Positions 21,806 through 31,958 of a stretch of DNA of 64,000 nt are shown here, piece after piece. How positions within the stretch are numbered: position 1 is the stretch's first letter; the number at the start of each line of letters is the position of its first letter. The DNA comes from Symbiodinium sp. CCMP2592 (taxonomy: Eukaryota > Sar > Dinophyceae > Suessiales > Symbiodiniaceae): assembly GCA_905221615.1 (NCBI GenBank), contig CAJNDT010006024.1, positions 2,705,764 through 2,769,763 on the forward strand, written 5' to 3'. The notes beneath the pieces were generated by a model that saw only the letters and a list, made by a program, of their open reading frames with translations, did not search any database and was not told where the DNA came from. The position numbers and the translations under genes are program-made.

Positions 21806-22378
21806 ATAACTTTTACCTAAGGCCACCCTGAATGCCTTCAGCTGCTACCTGTGCTGGGCATGGTTCTGGTTTTCTGGTTCGAAACTTGTCGAAAACTACG
21901 CTGGAAACTCACAAGTGATGGCGTGGGCACTTGGCGTGTTCATGCGATCACTTGTTGGCGCTGTGTACAGTCGGCGGTAGTTTGTTAGGTGTAGAGAGTG
22001 TACAAAGGCTGCTGCTGCTGGTTTTCGGCGAACTCTCTTACAGAAGTTGCCTTGCTGGCAACACCAGGTCCTCAAGCTGCACAGCTCTGCTCGTATGCAG
22101 GGCTCCTTGACCTCAGGCACACCAGTCACTTGTCACACTGGTGCAGACGTCCTTGTAAGGATTGAAATTGCAAGGTGGCTTGCCGTGCATGCCCGTTGAA
22201 TTTGTCGGCTCCCACCCGCCTGCTTCGTGGTCCAGCTAGCTCACGCGTGCAACAGCAAGACTCTATGGCCTGTGGGCAGTAGAGTTTTGCTTCCGTAGCT
22301 AGGCTGTCAGATCCTTAGCTCTGCTAGTTGCTTTCTTGTACTGTTAGGCCTAGGAGCCGCGTGGACATTGCGACGCTC
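21806..22378. other. Unique spacer, no gene seen
   Basis: Sequence unlike either flank. A 50-codon open frame (from about 21810) contains ENYAGNSQVM, vaguely like a methyltransferase motif X, but has no other support. Confidence 0.4.
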
Positions 22379-22388
22379 GGAGAGAAAA

Positions 22389-22406
22389 TCCCATTTTTGG
22401 CTCAAG
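22389..22406 (+). other. Relict dinoflagellate spliced leader (E0)
   Basis: CCCATTTTTGGCTCAAG matches the 3' two-thirds of the dinoflagellate spliced leader (CCATTTTGGCTCAAG) with one extra T. Confidence 0.7.
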
Positions 22407-22574
22407 GTCTGGCTCGAGTGACCGCAGTGGTCGGAGAAGTAGTTGTCTGCAAACAGTCCTGGGCTCTAACTGTGTGCTGAAGAGACCCCAAACAGGTGAA
22501 TCCCAGGCTTTGTAGCTGTGCTTCTTCGGGCCATCACTCCCACTTGCCTGTTCCCACCGGTAAGGGTTCAGCCC

Positions 22575-22665
22575 TCGGGGGACCAATCCACCTCACGAAG
22601 GGGATACGTCCACCCAGGCCCTCGGGGGAACTGTCCACCGCGCCAAGGGGGTACGTCCCCCTGTG
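22575..22665. repeat. Two ~46-bp imperfect tandem units
   Basis: Both start CCTCGGGGGA and end in a GGGGxTACGTCC word; a shorter third fragment lies near 22690. GC-rich and non-coding. Confidence 0.6.
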
Positions 22666-23174
22666 GTGGGTGGTAGAGCAACGCCAGACACGGACCCACC
22701 CTACGAGGGGGGACAGTGTGGCTCAAGTTTGGGGTGCTCGCCCTTCTGTCTTCACGGTCAAAGCCACGGCTTTTGGAGGGTTTTCCTTGGTGCAGGGACA
22801 CTAAGCACCCAGGGCCGGGCCAAGCTGGTGAGCAGTCTGGAGCGGGTGGCAGTCTCTACGCTGCGAGCTCACCCCAGGCAAACTTGAGCAAGCACCCAGT
22901 TGGTGCCCCTGGACTTACTGCAAGAGACCAGAGTCAGCTGTGTTAGTCGTTTGCTTTCACTACGTGCGGCCATGCATGCAGTGCACTCCTGGGACCATGC
23001 CTACCTGGGCAGGAGAACAGATGGAGGCAGGTCTGTACCGACAAGCAACGAGAAGGTTAGGATTGCCTACATGTGTGGTGTGGGTAAGTGACGGCAAGCG
23101 TGAGGACCACCAAGGTGGTGGAGGCTCCTCCAGGTGGTTTCCCTTGGCGGCTTTGGTAGGGTTTAGGGTTGTTT

Positions 23175-23471
23175 TTAGGGCGGCGGTGGGCCTTGTAGTG
23201 AGCCGCCAATACAGGAGCTCGCATTCTGGACATGCAGGAAGATCATCTCACCAGCCTCGAGGTGATCTTCCTTTTTAGCTCCCTTAGCCTCGGTCATCCG
23301 CTTGAGGGCCTTGCAGTACGCCTTCAAGCATGGTTGGGCCGAACCTGTCTGCGGGCAGGTGTCACATTTGCAGGAGTTACTGCGGGCTCTTGCGTCCCTG
23401 TGCTTGGCGTCGAGCTGAGCCAAGTACTTGGGATTTTCCTTAGTCCACTCCTTTTCAGGGTGGCATGGCAA
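23175..23471 (-). CDS. Antisense Cys-rich ORF, possible gene fragment
   Basis: The 98-residue frame has protein-like composition (HPEKEWTKENPKYLAQLDAK) and a Cys cluster (CKCDTCPQTGSAQPC) that could bind a metal. It has no recognised family and points against the surrounding elements. It may be a remnant of an older insertion. The start at 23471 is only the first available Met. Confidence 0.35.
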   Translation of the reverse strand: MPCHPEKEWTKENPKYLAQLDAKHRDARARSNSCKCDTCPQTGSAQPCLKAYCKALKRMTEAKGAKKEDHLEAGEMIFLHVQNASSCIGGSLQGPPPP

Positions 23472-23721
23472 GTGCGGCTAAGCGCTTGCTTCTTTATTGG
23501 CAGCAGGTTCCCAGGCCTGTCCAGACCGTGGGTCCTGCCTGAGCTGCAGCCCGAGCAAGGGTGATGGGTCAGCTGGTGCGGCGTCGTCCCCGCGCTTGTT
23601 GAGGGGAGCGTCGACTCCTGCGCGTTTGTGCATAGTAAGGGGTGCGTTTGCCCTCGCGCTCATTGAGAGGGTTTAGTGCCGGCTGACTTTTTCGCTTTGG
23701 TTTTGGTTTCAGCTGCCGAGG

Positions 23722-24339
23722 GTGGACGGTTGGCTAAGGCCGCCTTGTGAGCGTGAACAGGCCCGCGCCGGGGGCCAGTACCCAACCGCAGTGCAGAAGG
23801 CAGTGCGCGCTCACTGTCTCTGCATAGACCCTCTCAGTTTTGGCCTGGCCGTGTTTGGGCCTCGCCTTTCAGTGCAAACACCGCATGCACAGCTCTGTTG
23901 TTTGGCGCGGATCGTGCAGAGCCTCGCGGCGGATCCCTCCGAGTTGAGGTTTCTCTCGGCAGACAGGGGGCCTGTGGTCACTCTGCTGCTCGAGCCTTTT
24001 AGCCAAGGCAGTTTGCTTCCACTGCCCGTTACTGGGGTGGAGTTGGTTGGCAGAGGTAGCCGAGTGCCCAGAGCTGCTGCGGCATGGGTGCTCTGGCCCT
24101 TGTTAGTAAGAGCGAGAACGCAAGGGCCACCTCAGTTGCCGCCCAGCGTCCAACCCAAGCTCGTGAGTCTTAGGTTCTCTGCTCCAAGCCTTGGGGGGTT
24201 CTCCTCCCTACCGAGCAGCGGGGCACGGCCAGCTCACCAAAAGCTCTCCACAACTAGGGGGTCTGGCCCACCCTGGAGAAAGCGGCCCTTGCTGGTCTTG
24301 GTTCTCCTGGGAGGGACTGGCTTCCTAGAACCTCCCTAA
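23722..24339 (+). other. Open frame in E0, probably not coding
   Basis: A 205-codon open frame without recognisable domains, in GC-rich DNA where long open frames occur by chance. Composition is Leu/Pro/Ser/Arg-rich. Kept as a note because it would be the only sizeable + frame of E0. Confidence 0.2.
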
Positions 24340-24602
24340 TGGTGGGAGGGAAAGGGCCTACAGGCTGAGTGAGCTGCTTCTTCAACCTCACTGGCAGGGA
24401 CCGGGAGGTAGGACCTGTGTTAGGACCTGAAGTAGTTCCCTCCGCGTACCTCACCAGCATGAACTGGGAGGTCGGGGGTCTTAGAGAGTAGGACCTAGCC
24501 TGAGCGCTCCTTAACACAAGGAAGCTGCTTCTTTGGCTGTCAGAGTACAGCTTTCAGACCTGCCCTCACGGGCCGCGACTCTGTGCGCAAGACTGAGAAA
24601 AT

Positions 24603-24623
24603 CCCATTTTTTTTTGGCTCAAG
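24603..24623 (+). other. Relict dinoflagellate spliced leader (E1)
   Basis: CCCATT(T)nGGCTCAAG with the T run expanded to ten, followed directly by a decayed second copy (TTTTCGGCTCAGA). It marks the 5' end of an mRNA that was trans-spliced before reverse transcription. Confidence 0.75.
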
Positions 24624-24908
24624 TTTTCGGCTCAGACTTTGCAGTGCCGTCGTGGCCTTTTAGCCTTGGGACCCACTTTGTCTAGAGGCTTCGAAGAGTC
24701 CCCAAACCCAACCTGGTAAAGGTCGTCGTAGGCCTGACAGCAGGCAAGGGTTTGGTGGGCGGCCCGGTAGGCTGTTCACTGCACGATCTGAGTGAGGTCG
24801 ATCCTCCTCTTGCCGAGTGCACTTCTAGAGCTTGGAAGTGGGCACCACTCCTTGCTTGTTTCCTGCAGCCACTACTTCTGGTAGTGGTTTCCACACCAGC
24901 TTGCAGCC

Positions 24909-25934
24909 ATGCCGCGCACTCCCAAGTGGATCCCGTGCGCTTGTGGGTACCACTGGGCCTGGAAACGCCAGGTCGAGTCAGGGGAAAACACCCACTGTGC
25001 GTACTGTGGCAGAAACTGGCAGAAGCAGCTGGCCAAGCAGCAGGCAAACAAGGAAGCCCGGGCCGAGAACTCCCAGAGCCCCCGAGCTGTCTGGGAGGAC
25101 GGTCGCACCAAAGGCAAGGGAAAAGGAGAGGGAAAGGGTTCTAAGAACCCTCCAGGTGGCAAAGTCGGCGCGGTACTCGCGGGTCTTTGGAAAGACCTAC
25201 CAGAGGCTGCCCAGAAAGCCTTTCAGGAGGTCGGGTACAGCCCACCTCGGCCGAAAGGGCCACCGCCACCCCCACCAGGACTGGACCTCCAGTCCCTCCT
25301 TAAGGGTAGGATGACCGAGAAGGAGTACAACGCTGCCAGGGCCGTGGTCTACGCGGGGGCAGGACTCCACGTCCAGACCCTTTTGGAGGCCGCGGGAATC
25401 CCCCCTCCACCAGATGAGGACCTCGACCAGCCAGAACCCACGCCCCAAGAGAAGCTGACCAGGTGTGTCAGCGACTTCAAGAAGGCCACCAACCAGATGA
25501 AGAATCTGGTGGAGAAGAAGGCCAAGCTCCAGGCACGAGCGGACAAGCTCAAGCAGGAGCTGGAAAAGCTCATTGGGGATGTGGACCAGGTCGACAAGGA
25601 CATCAAGGCCAAGGACGTCGAGATCCAGGAGACGGCCAAGGCTTTCAAAGAGATGACGGCGGACTCCACCAGCACCGCCTTCAGCGCCCTGGAGGCGGTC
25701 CTTTCGGAGGCTGGCCACGAGCTCAATGAAGCCACCCGCGCCAAGATGAAGGCTGCCTTGGTCGGGAAGGAGGACCTCCCCCCGGACCCCTTCATAGTGA
25801 GTTTCAGAGGGCATGATGAGTACTTCCCTCGGGAGATGCCCCCCATGTATGGGCCTGCCCGCACCGATCCGCACCCCACACCTTTGGAAGGGACGAAGCG
25901 AGAGGGAGCTGCAGGCAGCGACAACCCCGAATAG
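24909..25934 (+). CDS. E1 ORF1: zinc-finger and coiled-coil RNA-binding protein
   Basis: 341 residues from ATG to TAG. The N-terminus has a C-x-C...C-x2-C zinc-ribbon-like motif (CACGYHWAW at 10-18 and CAYC at 31-34). A Gly/Lys run (TKGKGKGEGKGSKN) near 75-88 and a Pro-rich hinge follow. Residues about 185-260 form a heptad-rich Lys/Glu coiled coil (KKAKLQARADKLKQELEKLI). This is the layout of LINE ORF1 proteins, which coat the RNA as an oligomer. The C-terminus is Pro-rich and probably disordered. It is intact, unlike ORF2 downstream, which starts about 110 bases on. The family assignment is by layout, not by sequence match. Confidence 0.7.
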   Translation: MPRTPKWIPCACGYHWAWKRQVESGENTHCAYCGRNWQKQLAKQQANKEARAENSQSPRAVWEDGRTKGKGKGEGKGSKNPPGGKVGAVLAGLWKDLPEAAQKAFQEVGYSPPRPKGPPPPPPGLDLQSLLKGRMTEKEYNAARAVVYAGAGLHVQTLLEAAGIPPPPDEDLDQPEPTPQEKLTRCVSDFKKATNQMKNLVEKKAKLQARADKLKQELEKLIGDVDQVDKDIKAKDVEIQETAKAFKEMTADSTSTAFSALEAVLSEAGHELNEATRAKMKAALVGKEDLPPDPFIVSFRGHDEYFPREMPPMYGPARTDPHPTPLEGTKREGAAGSDNPE

Positions 25935-26045
25935 GGGCGCCTAGGCCAGGGGAACCCTGCCTTCCCCCTGGCCCTTTCTGGGCCACGGGCCCCCAGGCAG
26001 ATTTTGCAAGGGCAGCCGCCCAATCAGGCCCTTCTCCGCCCGTCA

Positions 26046-26597
26046 ATGGAGGTTTTGCAGGCCTTTTCCAGTAACCAACTTGCTCTTTTACCGAGGGGGA
26101 GTGGTTCGCCACCCTACCTTGGCCAGGTGTCACGCAAGAGTGGAGTTTTTTGCAAGTTTTGCAAGTGTGATCTGCACGATTTAGGCAGCACTCACCTGTT
26201 TTGCGCGCGATGCAAAGTCTTTCATAAAACCCCGGCGGCGTTGCGATGGGAGTCAGCGCCGGCCCAAGGTTTCAAGGCGCCCTACCAGCCTCTTTCCTTG
26301 AGGCCTGGGCACGGCCTTTCGATTAGGGGTAGTGAGTTTACCACCCCCTTTTCTTCAACCCTGGCGTCGCAGGGTGTCCTCACGCCAACGTGTCCGACCA
26401 GAGCGCCCAGGATTTCCCCAGGCTCTCTGGGCCAAAATTTTTTCCAACCGGATGGGCCCTGGACCCTGAGCAGGAGCCCCCTGCCCCAAGTGGTGCCTTG
26501 GAGGTGCTGCCAAGGGGCAAAGGGGTACCTACGGGTTCGGGGTTCACCCCACCCACATCCCCCGCCAGGCCTGTGCTGTGCTTGGCCAAGGCCCTAG
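26046..26597 (+). pseudogene. E1 ORF2 N-terminal part: zinc-binding motif, then broken
   Basis: ATG 26046 (MEVLQAFSSNQLALL) opens a frame with CKFCKCDLHDLGSTHLF, then CARCKVFH, a C-x2-C...C-x2-C-x3-H motif similar to one at the C-terminus of the same polyprotein. After about 26,400 the frame loses protein character, and the coding signal seems to continue in other frames until the endonuclease part at 26,900. It is either ORF2's own start or a small separate ORF. Confidence 0.45.
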
Positions 26598-26769
26598 GCA
26601 TTAGCCCGTCTCGCGGGGTTCGCAGCACGGCCCACGGCCCACGTGGGCGGCGTAAAGTGCAACAGGACTTCCTCTGGGAGTCCACCCGAAAACATCGTGC
26701 GGCCCATCGGGCTAGGAGGCAGCAACAGGCCAATTCTCTTTTCTGGCACTCCTGGCCTCCTGGTCCTGA

Positions 26770-27339
26770 GGCTCCACCTCGCCTCCTTCCCCCCCTGGTG
26801 ACGCAGGGCGGCGGCCCCTTACCCCCCCCGGTCGGTCTCCTCCGAGACTCAGGAAGCGAAGGCCTAGCACCCGGGGGAAAGCGGGCAAGCCCCTCCCTGA
26901 CCTCGAGCCTAAGGCAAATCCAGTTCAGGCCCTGGCTGCAGGGCTCGCAGATGAGCTTCGGACGCACAATGACTGGAGCAAGTCCGAACCCCAGGCTCTA
27001 GCCCTCGCTGAGGCCCTGGAAGGAGCAGATGAGGCCAGCTTGGGCTACCGGGTCTCTTATGAGATTCTCGAGGCCATGCAAGGCCACTCGTGGCTGGACC
27101 CCATCACCGCCGCGGCTTTCCTGGACGACCTCGCGGCTCAGGGGCACCAGGGATGTCAGGAGTCCGTTGTGTTTGTCAGTGCCAACATCACAACGTGGAC
27201 TCCGGATATTCTCAAATGGCACCAGCCAAAAAAAGGGCCCCTTCTCATCCAGGAGCTGCACTTGGGAGATGAAGGTGCCAAAAAAACTGCGCATAGAAGC
27301 TTTAGCCAGAGGGTACCATACTTTCCTCCCCCCGGTTGA
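26770..27339 (+). pseudogene. E1 ORF2 endonuclease, first part
   Basis: Frame 1 carries GKPLPDLEPKANPVQALAAG, which corresponds in position and character to the pre-endonuclease part of E2. NITTWTPDILKW and LLIQELHL follow: the Asn and Glu signature of the apurinic-type endonuclease (EEP) fold that nicks target DNA. The frame is lost near 27,290, where the homologous sequence continues one frame over. Confidence 0.65.
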
Positions 27340-28165
27340 GGGCCCCAGACCCACCAAAGGGGGACTGGCCACACTTGTGCCCATCCATCAACAGGGACGT
27401 TTCAGAGGAGGGTACCTCTCTGACGAAGGGATCGGTTTCTTGTTGGTCGAACTCCCCAGGGTTCGCCATTCTATCCTCTTGGTCAACCTGTACCTAAAAT
27501 CAGGTGTCGGCATCACTGGGGCGCCCAACCCGGAAGTCCTAGCCCGTTTGAAGCCCCTCCTGCGCCAAAATTCCAACTGGATTGTGGTTGGGGACTGGAA
27601 TTTCCCATCGCAGGAGCTGGCTGAGACCACCCTGCCAGAGGCTTTTCGTGGGCGGATCGTCGCCCCGCCAGAGGCGACGATCACCACAGGTAACTGTCTT
27701 GATTTCGCCCTGGTCTCCACCAGTGTCGCTTCCCTGCTTACCTGTGCTGCCAGTTGGCAAGTGCCCTTCCGGCCTCACGCTGCCCTGGAGTGCTGTTTCA
27801 ACACCCCCGGGGGCCAGGTCGCCTTGAGGCAACTACCTGGGGTGCTCAAAACAGACAGCACCAAGCCCCAAACGGGGGCCACTAGTCGAACAGACAGCCT
27901 CACTCAGGATTCGACCTTTTCTCAGTTCACCCCCGGCGGCAGCCCTATGCTTGGTGCTTTCGGGTCGGAGGTGATCCAGGGCACTCTGGCCAATCGCCAA
28001 TTTGCCGAACTCACCCACCGGTTCGCGGTGGAACACTTCACCAAACCTGGCGGGCGTGGGTGCACCCGGCCCTTCGTGTACAAACCCCTCATGCAACCGA
28101 AGGAGGGCTACCCGTGGCACGGTAAGGAGGCGGCCTGGTGGCAAAAACTGCAACTTGCGCACCAG
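27280..28165 (+). pseudogene. E1 ORF2 endonuclease, second part
   Basis: Frame 2 continues the EEP domain: GGLATLVPI, VNLYLKSGVG, VVGDWNFPSQ (the GDWN active-site motif), CLDFALVS and FRPHAAL (the terminal His). It then leads to FVYKPLMQPKEGYPWHGKEA, aligned with E2's FVPFLHQPLVQGHSV. The frame changes again near 28,170. Confidence 0.7.
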
Positions 28166-31100
28166 CAAGGCCCGCTTCGAGGCCCTACGGCGGTGTTTCC
28201 CATCGTCTTGCATGGAGGGGTTGCCGGCCAAACTTGAGAGTGCCGGCCTCTCTGGCCTCAGCCCGGAAGAGGTGCTCTGCAACGGGGAATCCAATGGGGC
28301 CTCCCGGGCTGGGATCCGCGCTTTTGTCAGGAGCATGTGCCAGGCCGCCATTGAAGAGTCCAGGTCCCGCGAGACACGGGACTACCAGGAGTGGCTTACC
28401 GGCGCCTCTGTGAAAGGCCTCCGACCGCTTTTCCGTACGGTCAAAAAGCAGGAGGCTGAGGTTGCCCGCCCATTCATGGACGAACCGGCGGAAGCCCGGC
28501 CCTACCTCCGACTGCAGCAGTGGGCTCGCCTCTGGGAGTCGAAGGGCCAGCCTCCTCCTCCCATCCAGGGCCTTAAAGAACGGGCCATTGCGCAAGCCCA
28601 GAGACTCCCGGCCGTCACTGGGGAGGAGTTCCAGCGGCTCATTCGTCGCCTGCCTTTGAAAGCGGCGGGTGCGGATGGCTGGTCCCTGGAGCTGCTCAAA
28701 GCCCTGACACCGGGTGAGGTTTCCTCCCTGGCCTCGTTTTGGAGGGAAATCGAAACCACGGGAGAGGTGCCACAGCAGATGACATTCACCATCTTCACGA
28801 TGCTCGCTAAAAACGAGAAAATCGAAAGACCGATTGGTTTGATGTCTTCGCTCCTGAAGCTTGGGATGAAGGCAAGATGGCACCTAGTTGAAGCGTGGCT
28901 TCGCGACTATCGCGCTGAGCTTTGGTGGGACTGCGCTTTGCCGGAGCGCTCCACCTACGATGCCTCCCTCCGGAGAGGCGTCTGCTACGAAGCCGCGCGC
29001 GTCGACGGTCTGCATCGGTGCTCTCTGTTTGTCGACTTGAGTACCTTTTATGAGACTGTGGTTCACTCCACTCTCTGCGACGCCGCGCTCAATGCCGGAT
29101 TCCCGGACCTTTTACTTTTCCTTGCTATGGAATCGTATCGCGGCGGCAGAGTGATCCTCTCCGACGAAGTCGCGTCGCCCGTTGCTTTCGCTCGTCGCGG
29201 AATTATAGCGGGCTGCCCATTAGCCCCTACCCTGAGTAAACTCGCTGTGGGCGAGCCGATCCGGCAGTGCTGCTCTGGACCGCATGTCAACCACGTAGAT
29301 ACGTGGATAGACGACATCACGGTAGATACTGAACATCACAGCCCGGACCAAGCAGCGAACTCAGTCATTAGGGTCTTCAGACGGCTTCATGCCTCGCTTT
29401 CTGCCGCTGGGTACCAGGTATCTATCGGCAAGACCTATTTCCTGGCGAGCAGTCCCCTTGCCGAGCGCGCCCTGCGGCGAAAGTTGGGTGAGGGTGACCC
29501 CCCCATTCAGAGTGTTGCCAAAGACCTGGGCATGACGCTGTCCGCTGGCAGGAGACGGTGCACTCGCCTCTCCACGGCGCGGCGGACTAAAGCCAACGCC
29601 CGACTGGGCAAGCTACGCAGCCTTAAGGTCCGCAACATCAAGGCCAGCAGCCGGGTGTTTTCTATGTCCGTGCTGGCATCGGGGATCTGGGGACACCAGG
29701 CCCAAGGGGTGAGCCCCAAAACTTTGAAATCGGTGCGTTTCCAAGCTGCCGCCATTACTGGCAAGGTTGGAACGGGCAGCGTCGAAATCGCGCTGGAACT
29801 GGGCGCCTGGCTGGTAAAGGACCCCAGGGTGGCAGTTGTCACCCAGCACTTCAAGGCCCTTTGTCGGGTGATGGTCCGCCTCCCTGACCGCGAGCAGCTG
29901 GACCGCACGTGGGCGCAGCTCACTACCCAGCTCCAGCGGAAAGACAGATGGCGAGTGGTCTGTGGACCGCTGGGGGCCATGATAGCCTATCTGCTGGATC
30001 TCGGGCTTGTGGCTCCCACCCCGGATCGTTGGTTATTCCCCGCCGACCTGTGTCCAGCTACCTTGGCAGGGGTCCCTGAGGACCTAGGGATGGTGGCCCT
30101 CAACCCCCTCCTACGGAGGCACTGGTCCGCCATCCTCTCTTGCCTGGCCAGCGCCTGCCACAAGGCCCGGAGGAAGGCCATCAGCACCCAAACGGGGTGC
30201 AGCAGTCTGGCCTCAGGTGTGGATACGACGGTCCCCACAGCCCTTGTGAAAAAGGCCCCGCGGATTAAGTCTGCCGCCCTGAGAATGGCCTGGCAGGGAG
30301 CTTTGAAAAACAGGCATGTCCAGGCTGGCCAGCTATGCCCCCTGTGCAAGGTGCCCCTCACCCAGCACCACGTCGCCACCGACTGCAGATGGTGGCGCGG
30401 CAAGGCACCCCCCCCTCCCAAACACTGGGAACGCCTCACTGCCCAGTTCCCCTACGACTGCTTATGGGAACGGGGCCTGATGCCAGCTCAGGCCACCCAG
30501 CTGCAGGGGTACTGCTGGGGCCCACAGTCGGAACGGGCCGTTGGTGTCTGCAAAGAGGCCAAGTGGCCAAAGGGGCTTTTCTACTCGACGGACGCCTCTG
30601 GTGGGCCCTACGCGGCCGACGCCAGGGGCAGGATAGTGGCCTGGGCCATCTGCGCGTTCACCTGGACGGAGGGTGCCCCTCTCCAGGTCGGCCAACTCAC
30701 TGGCCTCCTCCCCCCGGGGAGTTCTGTGTGCGAAGGGGAATGCTTCGCGGTCGCAAGGCTCACCTCGCACTTGTTAGAGCGGGCAGATTGCACCTCCGAC
30801 TGCAGTGCGGTGGTCAAGCAGCAGTCCCGCGCTGTCAGGCCATGGGTATGGGCCCAGGCGCTTGAAAATGCGTCTCTGGCGCAAGTCACGTGGACCAGGT
30901 CCCACACCACGGAGGCCGAACACGCGGCTGAATTCGGCCCCGACCAGAGCTGGCGCCGGACTATTAATGCCCAGGCTGACGCCGCATGTGGCGAAGCTGT
31001 GCTTGCCGCCATCGCCCACTTACCACAGTGGGATCCTTCCCCTGCAGATGATTTGGCGCGAGAGGTGGCGCAACACCTCCAACGCAAAGCCGAAGTGCTA

Positions 31101-31958
31101 CTTCTGAGTACCGACAGGCCCCCTTGGGAGGCCGTCGGTGACGGCCCGGTAAAGGGCAAGGGGTCTCCCCGCCCTGATGCCAGGCTTAAGGCGAAACAGG
31201 CCAAACCCCCTCAGAGGCAGCATCGTCCTGGCGCGGATGGGGGTATTAATAAAAAACAACGCCTGGAAGCCCTAATGGCAGGGGAAGGCCACCATGGGCA
31301 TCAATTCGAGTGGAGCCATACGAACCCCAACAACCACTCCTTGGTTTGTAAGGTTTGTTCCCTCTTTATCCAGCAAACCCACTCTTCCGAGGCCTTCCGG
31401 CGTCTGGAGGCACAGCCGTGCGCTCACCGGCCGCTGCCCGATCTCAGCAACTTTGGCCTGCACGCGTCCCACTCCTTCTACTGCATGGGGGCGGTCCTCC
31501 TTTGCACTAAATGCTATGCGGTCCACAAGCCAGGGCAGCTTAACCCCACGGCTGTGGCCAAATCGCAGTGCGAGGGGGCCTCCCGCGCCCACAAAAAACG
31601 TGGCACCCAATGGGCGGCCAAATACCTCAAGGAGACGTCCACCCAGGACACTCTCCAGAAGGTGCTAGGACGTGCAGGGAATGAGGGACCCGGTTTTTCC
31701 CAGGGGAGTCGCCTTCACAATCCAGGCCCGTTTGTTGGCCCTAGTGGTGCTGACAGGGTTGAGGACCCCTCCCCTCAGCCTCTTCGCACCCTGGAACAGT
31801 CTTCCTCCAAAGGCAAAAGCAAAAAAGGCAGGAACAACCAGCCTGCTCCGAAAGCCGCTGACCAAGGCCCGCCGGTTACCACCCAGGTGGCACCCAGCAC
31901 AAAGGCCAAACGGGCCTCGAGCCTTCCCGCGAGACTGCCTCCGGGCAGAGGGTCATAG
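28166..31958 (+). pseudogene. E1 ORF2 reverse transcriptase and RNase H part
   Basis: One open frame of about 1,260 codons. RT fingers/palm: AAGADGWSLELL, motif A FVDLSTFYE (codons near 29029), motif B AGCPLAPTLSKL (near 29205) and motif C WIDDITVD (near 29303). RNase H: YSTDASGG (30582), CEGECFAV (30729), TSDCSAVV (30791) and NAQADAAC (30969), giving the D-E-D-D set. The C-terminus has a Cys/His-rich region (CKVCSLFI...CMGAVLLCTKCYAVH) and a basic, low-complexity tail. Motif B has IIAG where E2 has VPQG. The open frame extends 5' to 28002, but only the part from ~28,170 aligns with E2. It is functionally cut off from its endonuclease by a frameshift. Confidence 0.8.

Larger units (their letters stand above)
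22379..24596 (+). mobile_element. E0: head fragment of a LINE-like element
   Basis: The head GAAAATCCCATTTTTGGCTC, then AAG at 22383-22406, and the following leader (GAAGAGACCCCAAAC) match the head of E1 at 24597-24720, so it is a second element of the same family. A degenerate second leader copy follows (TCTGGCTCGAG). Downstream sequence is GC-rich with no complete retroelement ORF. The element is cut off where E1 begins. Confidence 0.55.

Noticed and set aside
21320..21826. Cys/Val-rich ORF on the minus strand
   Set aside because: It spans a 55-bp tandem repeat and an inverted-repeat arm; the amino-acid pattern repeats with the DNA unit and has no other support.
21810..21983. Short frame with AGNS resembling methyltransferase motif X
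   Set aside because: Only four residues match, there is no splice support and it lies outside the duplicated gene.
25197..26023. Long minus-strand ORFs opposite E1 ORF1
   Set aside because: Shadow frames of a GC-rich coding strand; the sense frame has the coiled coil and zinc motif.
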